NCBI RefSeq assembly: GCF_009695775.1 | Contig: NZ_VUNG01000006.1 | Location: forward strand, 62,001 to 126,000 | Length of the DNA stretch: 64,000 nt | Direction of reading: 5' to 3' | Source: Hallella mizrahii | GTDB taxonomy: Bacteria > Bacteroidota > Bacteroidia > Bacteroidales > Bacteroidaceae | Shown here: positions 62,443 through 64,000 of the stretch, one piece after another | Position numbering within the stretch: position 1 is the stretch's first letter | Layout: every line of letters starts with the position of its first letter | Program-made: the position numbers and the translations under genes | Notes under the pieces: generated by a model | What the model saw: the letters and a program-made list of their open reading frames with translations, nothing else | Database searches by the model: none | Told to the model about the DNA's origin: nothing

Positions 62443-63636
62443 ATGAAGTTATCGCAGTTCAAGTTTAAGTTGCCGCCCGAGTCGGTGGCCCTTTATCCTC
62501 ACAGCATTGTGAGGGAGTATACGAACGACGATGGTACGAAGGGTTCTTTTCGGATTACCCGTCGTGACGAGTCCCGTCTGATGGTGCTGCACCGGACAAC
62601 GGGCGAGATAGAACTCTATAAGAAGGATGACAAGGGACAGCCGATCAAAGGCGAGTATCTTGACTTCCGCAACGTCATAGACTATTTTGATGATGGCGAC
62701 GTATTCATCCTCAATGATACAAAGGTATTCCCCGCCCGCCTGTATGGTACGAAGGAAAAGACCGACGCCAAGATCGAGGTCTTCATTCTTCGTGAGCTCA
62801 ACGAGGAGACGCATCTGTGGGATGTGCTCGTAGAGCCGGCGCGCAAGATCCGTATCGGCAACAAGCTCTTCTTCGACGAGGTGGGCACCATGGTGGCAGA
62901 GGTCTATGACAACACGACCAGCCGTGGACGTTCCCTGCGATTCCTCTATGACTGTCCTCACGATCAGTTCAAGCGCGACCTCTTCGCTCTTGGCGAGGCC
63001 CCGCTGCCGGAGTATGTGCTCAACGGCCGTCCTGAGGATCCCGATATGAAGGGCATGCATGTGCACTCCCACGCGACCAAGGACGACCTCGAAGACTTTC
63101 AGACGCTTTTTGCCCGCAACGAGGGTGCTGTCACCGTGCCAGCTACCGGTCTTCATTTCAGCCGTGAACTGTTGAAACGCATGGAGATCAAAGGCATCAA
63201 CACGGCGTTTATCACGCTGCATTGCGGCTTGGGCAACTTCTCGCCGATCGAGGTAGAGGATCTTACCAAGCATAAGATGGACTCTGAGCAGATGTTTGTC
63301 AACAAAGAGGCTTGCGACATGGTCAACACCGCCAAGAAAGAGGGTCATCATATCTGTGCCGTCGGAACGAGTGTGGCCAAGGCTACTGAGACCGCAGTAG
63401 GCACTGATGGCTTCCTCAAGGAGTATGAGGGATGGACTTCCAAGTTTATCTTCCCACCCTACGAGTTTGGTCTTGCTGACACAATGATCGCCAACTTCTA
63501 TCATCCCGAGTCAACGCTGTTGATGTCTACAGCGGCCTTCGGTGGTTACGAAAATGTGATGGCCTGCTATGCATTGGCACTGAAGCATGGCTATAAGTTT
63601 GGTTGCTATGGCGACAGTCTGCTGATCGTGGACTGA
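62443..63636 (+). CDS. queA: tRNA preQ1(34) S-adenosylmethionine ribosyltransferase-isomerase
   Basis: Transfers and isomerises the ribosyl part of SAM onto preQ1 in tRNA, giving epoxyqueuosine; acts after Tgt. 397 residues, about 40 longer than E. coli QueA because of inserts near residues 25-75. FILNDTKVFPARLYG, then GEAPLPEYV, AATGLHFS-like PATGLHFSRELL and STLLMSTAAFGG are QueA blocks. It lies 57 bp after truB and was probably cotranscribed with it. Confidence 0.95.
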   Translation: MKLSQFKFKLPPESVALYPHSIVREYTNDDGTKGSFRITRRDESRLMVLHRTTGEIELYKKDDKGQPIKGEYLDFRNVIDYFDDGDVFILNDTKVFPARLYGTKEKTDAKIEVFILRELNEETHLWDVLVEPARKIRIGNKLFFDEVGTMVAEVYDNTTSRGRSLRFLYDCPHDQFKRDLFALGEAPLPEYVLNGRPEDPDMKGMHVHSHATKDDLEDFQTLFARNEGAVTVPATGLHFSRELLKRMEIKGINTAFITLHCGLGNFSPIEVEDLTKHKMDSEQMFVNKEACDMVNTAKKEGHHICAVGTSVAKATETAVGTDGFLKEYEGWTSKFIFPPYEFGLADTMIANFYHPESTLLMSTAAFGGYENVMACYALALKHGYKFGCYGDSLLIVD

Positions 63637-63670
63637 CCGTGTAGCAATCCCATAGTTGTGAAAACGGCTT

Positions 63671-64000
63671 ATGGCAGATATAAACAATCCTGCTTTGCAT
63701 AAAGTCTATCTCAGCTTAGGTTCCAATATCGGGAATCGGCGGGGCTTGATACGACAGGCTGTGGAATTGTTGGAGAACAGGGTAGGGCATGTCTCTGCCT
63801 TGTCTTCTCTTCATGAGACCGAGCCGTGGGGGTTTGAGTCTCCCAATAAGTTTCTCAATGCGTGCTGCTGTTGTCTGACGACAATGCCGCCGCGGCAAGT
63901 GCTCTTGGCCACGCAACGTATTGAGCGCGACTTGGGTCGTACGGGGAAATCAGTTGACGGTGTCTATCACGACCGTGTCATTGACATCGACATCCTGCTT
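63671..64000 (+). CDS. folK: 2-amino-4-hydroxy-6-hydroxymethyldihydropteridine diphosphokinase (3' end outside window)
   Basis: Folate pathway pyrophosphokinase. 110 codons are in the window and the frame runs off the right edge. VYLSLGSNIGNRRGLI near residue 12, ETEPWGFESPNKFLNACC near 48, then LLATQRIERDLGRTGK and YHDRVIDIDIL, the metal-binding HPPK signature, make the call firm. It follows queA by 34 bp. Confidence 0.94.
   Translation, partial: MADINNPALHKVYLSLGSNIGNRRGLIRQAVELLENRVGHVSALSSLHETEPWGFESPNKFLNACCCCLTTMPPRQVLLATQRIERDLGRTGKSVDGVYHDRVIDIDILL

Overview
The window looks like chromosomal DNA from a Gram-negative Bacteroidota bacterium, most likely a Prevotellaceae member. This rests on a SusC/SusD pair with DUF4843 and PKD-like lipoproteins, type III glutamine synthetase, LL-diaminopimelate aminotransferase (DapL), a Bacteroidetes-type serine palmitoyltransferase, a lipid A acyltransferase, and many promoters with the Bacteroidetes -7 box TAnnTTTG, usually TAACTTTGCA. 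No rRNA, tRNA, phage, integrase, intact insertion sequence or CRISPR array was seen. The genus is an inference.

Layout. 0-7.6 kb: a DEAD-box RNA helicase cut by the left edge, then a leftward lon-tgt-lptF/G operon, then trmN. 8.0-10.4 kb: a divergent lipid kinase and serine palmitoyltransferase pair (sphingolipids). 11.2-15.8 kb: gdhA and the anaerobic ribonucleotide reductase pair nrdDG. 16.0-25.1 kb: a rightward unsaturated-uronate cluster (DUF2264 protein, GH105, an unrecognised large protein, kduD, an orphan PTS-type IIC transporter, a kduI with a signal peptide, DUF4861) with no SusCD. 25.2-35.9 kb: nitrogen and amino-acid genes (glnN, a frameshifted outer-membrane protein, dapL, dapF, then rightward P-II, two ammonium transporters and asnB). 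36.1-41.7 kb: a tRNA nucleotidyltransferase, a 1.2 kb repeat island, a SIMPL protein, pncB and a long perfect hairpin. 41.7-49.4 kb: a leftward SusC-SusD-DUF4843-PKD operon ending in an endonuclease I remnant. 49.6-57.6 kb: a sugar nucleotidyltransferase, an LpxA-type acyltransferase and an AcrA-AcrB-TolC efflux operon. 57.9-64 kb: a GNAT acetyltransferase, a radical SAM protein, then the rightward run ftsX-DUF3098-uppP-truB-queA-folK, the last cut by the right edge.

How the genes fit together. The uronate cluster reads as one route: GH105 and partners release 4,5-unsaturated uronate outside the cytoplasm, the exported KduI isomerises it, the orphan IIC is the only candidate importer, and KduD reduces it to KDG. 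KdgK and aldolase are not in the window. The nitrogen block gathers ammonium uptake (two Amt), its P-II sensor, assimilation (GSIII, AsnB, with GdhA nearby) and lysine/DAP synthesis. queA and tgt are two steps of queuosine tRNA modification at opposite ends of the window.

The least explained material is non-coding: two inverted copies of a palindromic element whose tip is conserved while the arms differ yet stay self-complementary (about 37.92-38.39 kb); a collinear ~350 bp dispersed element carrying four 22-bp tandem units (10.7-11.0 and 39.7-40.0 kb); and a short motif, TATATAATAAGGTGT, recurring at gene junctions in both orientations.
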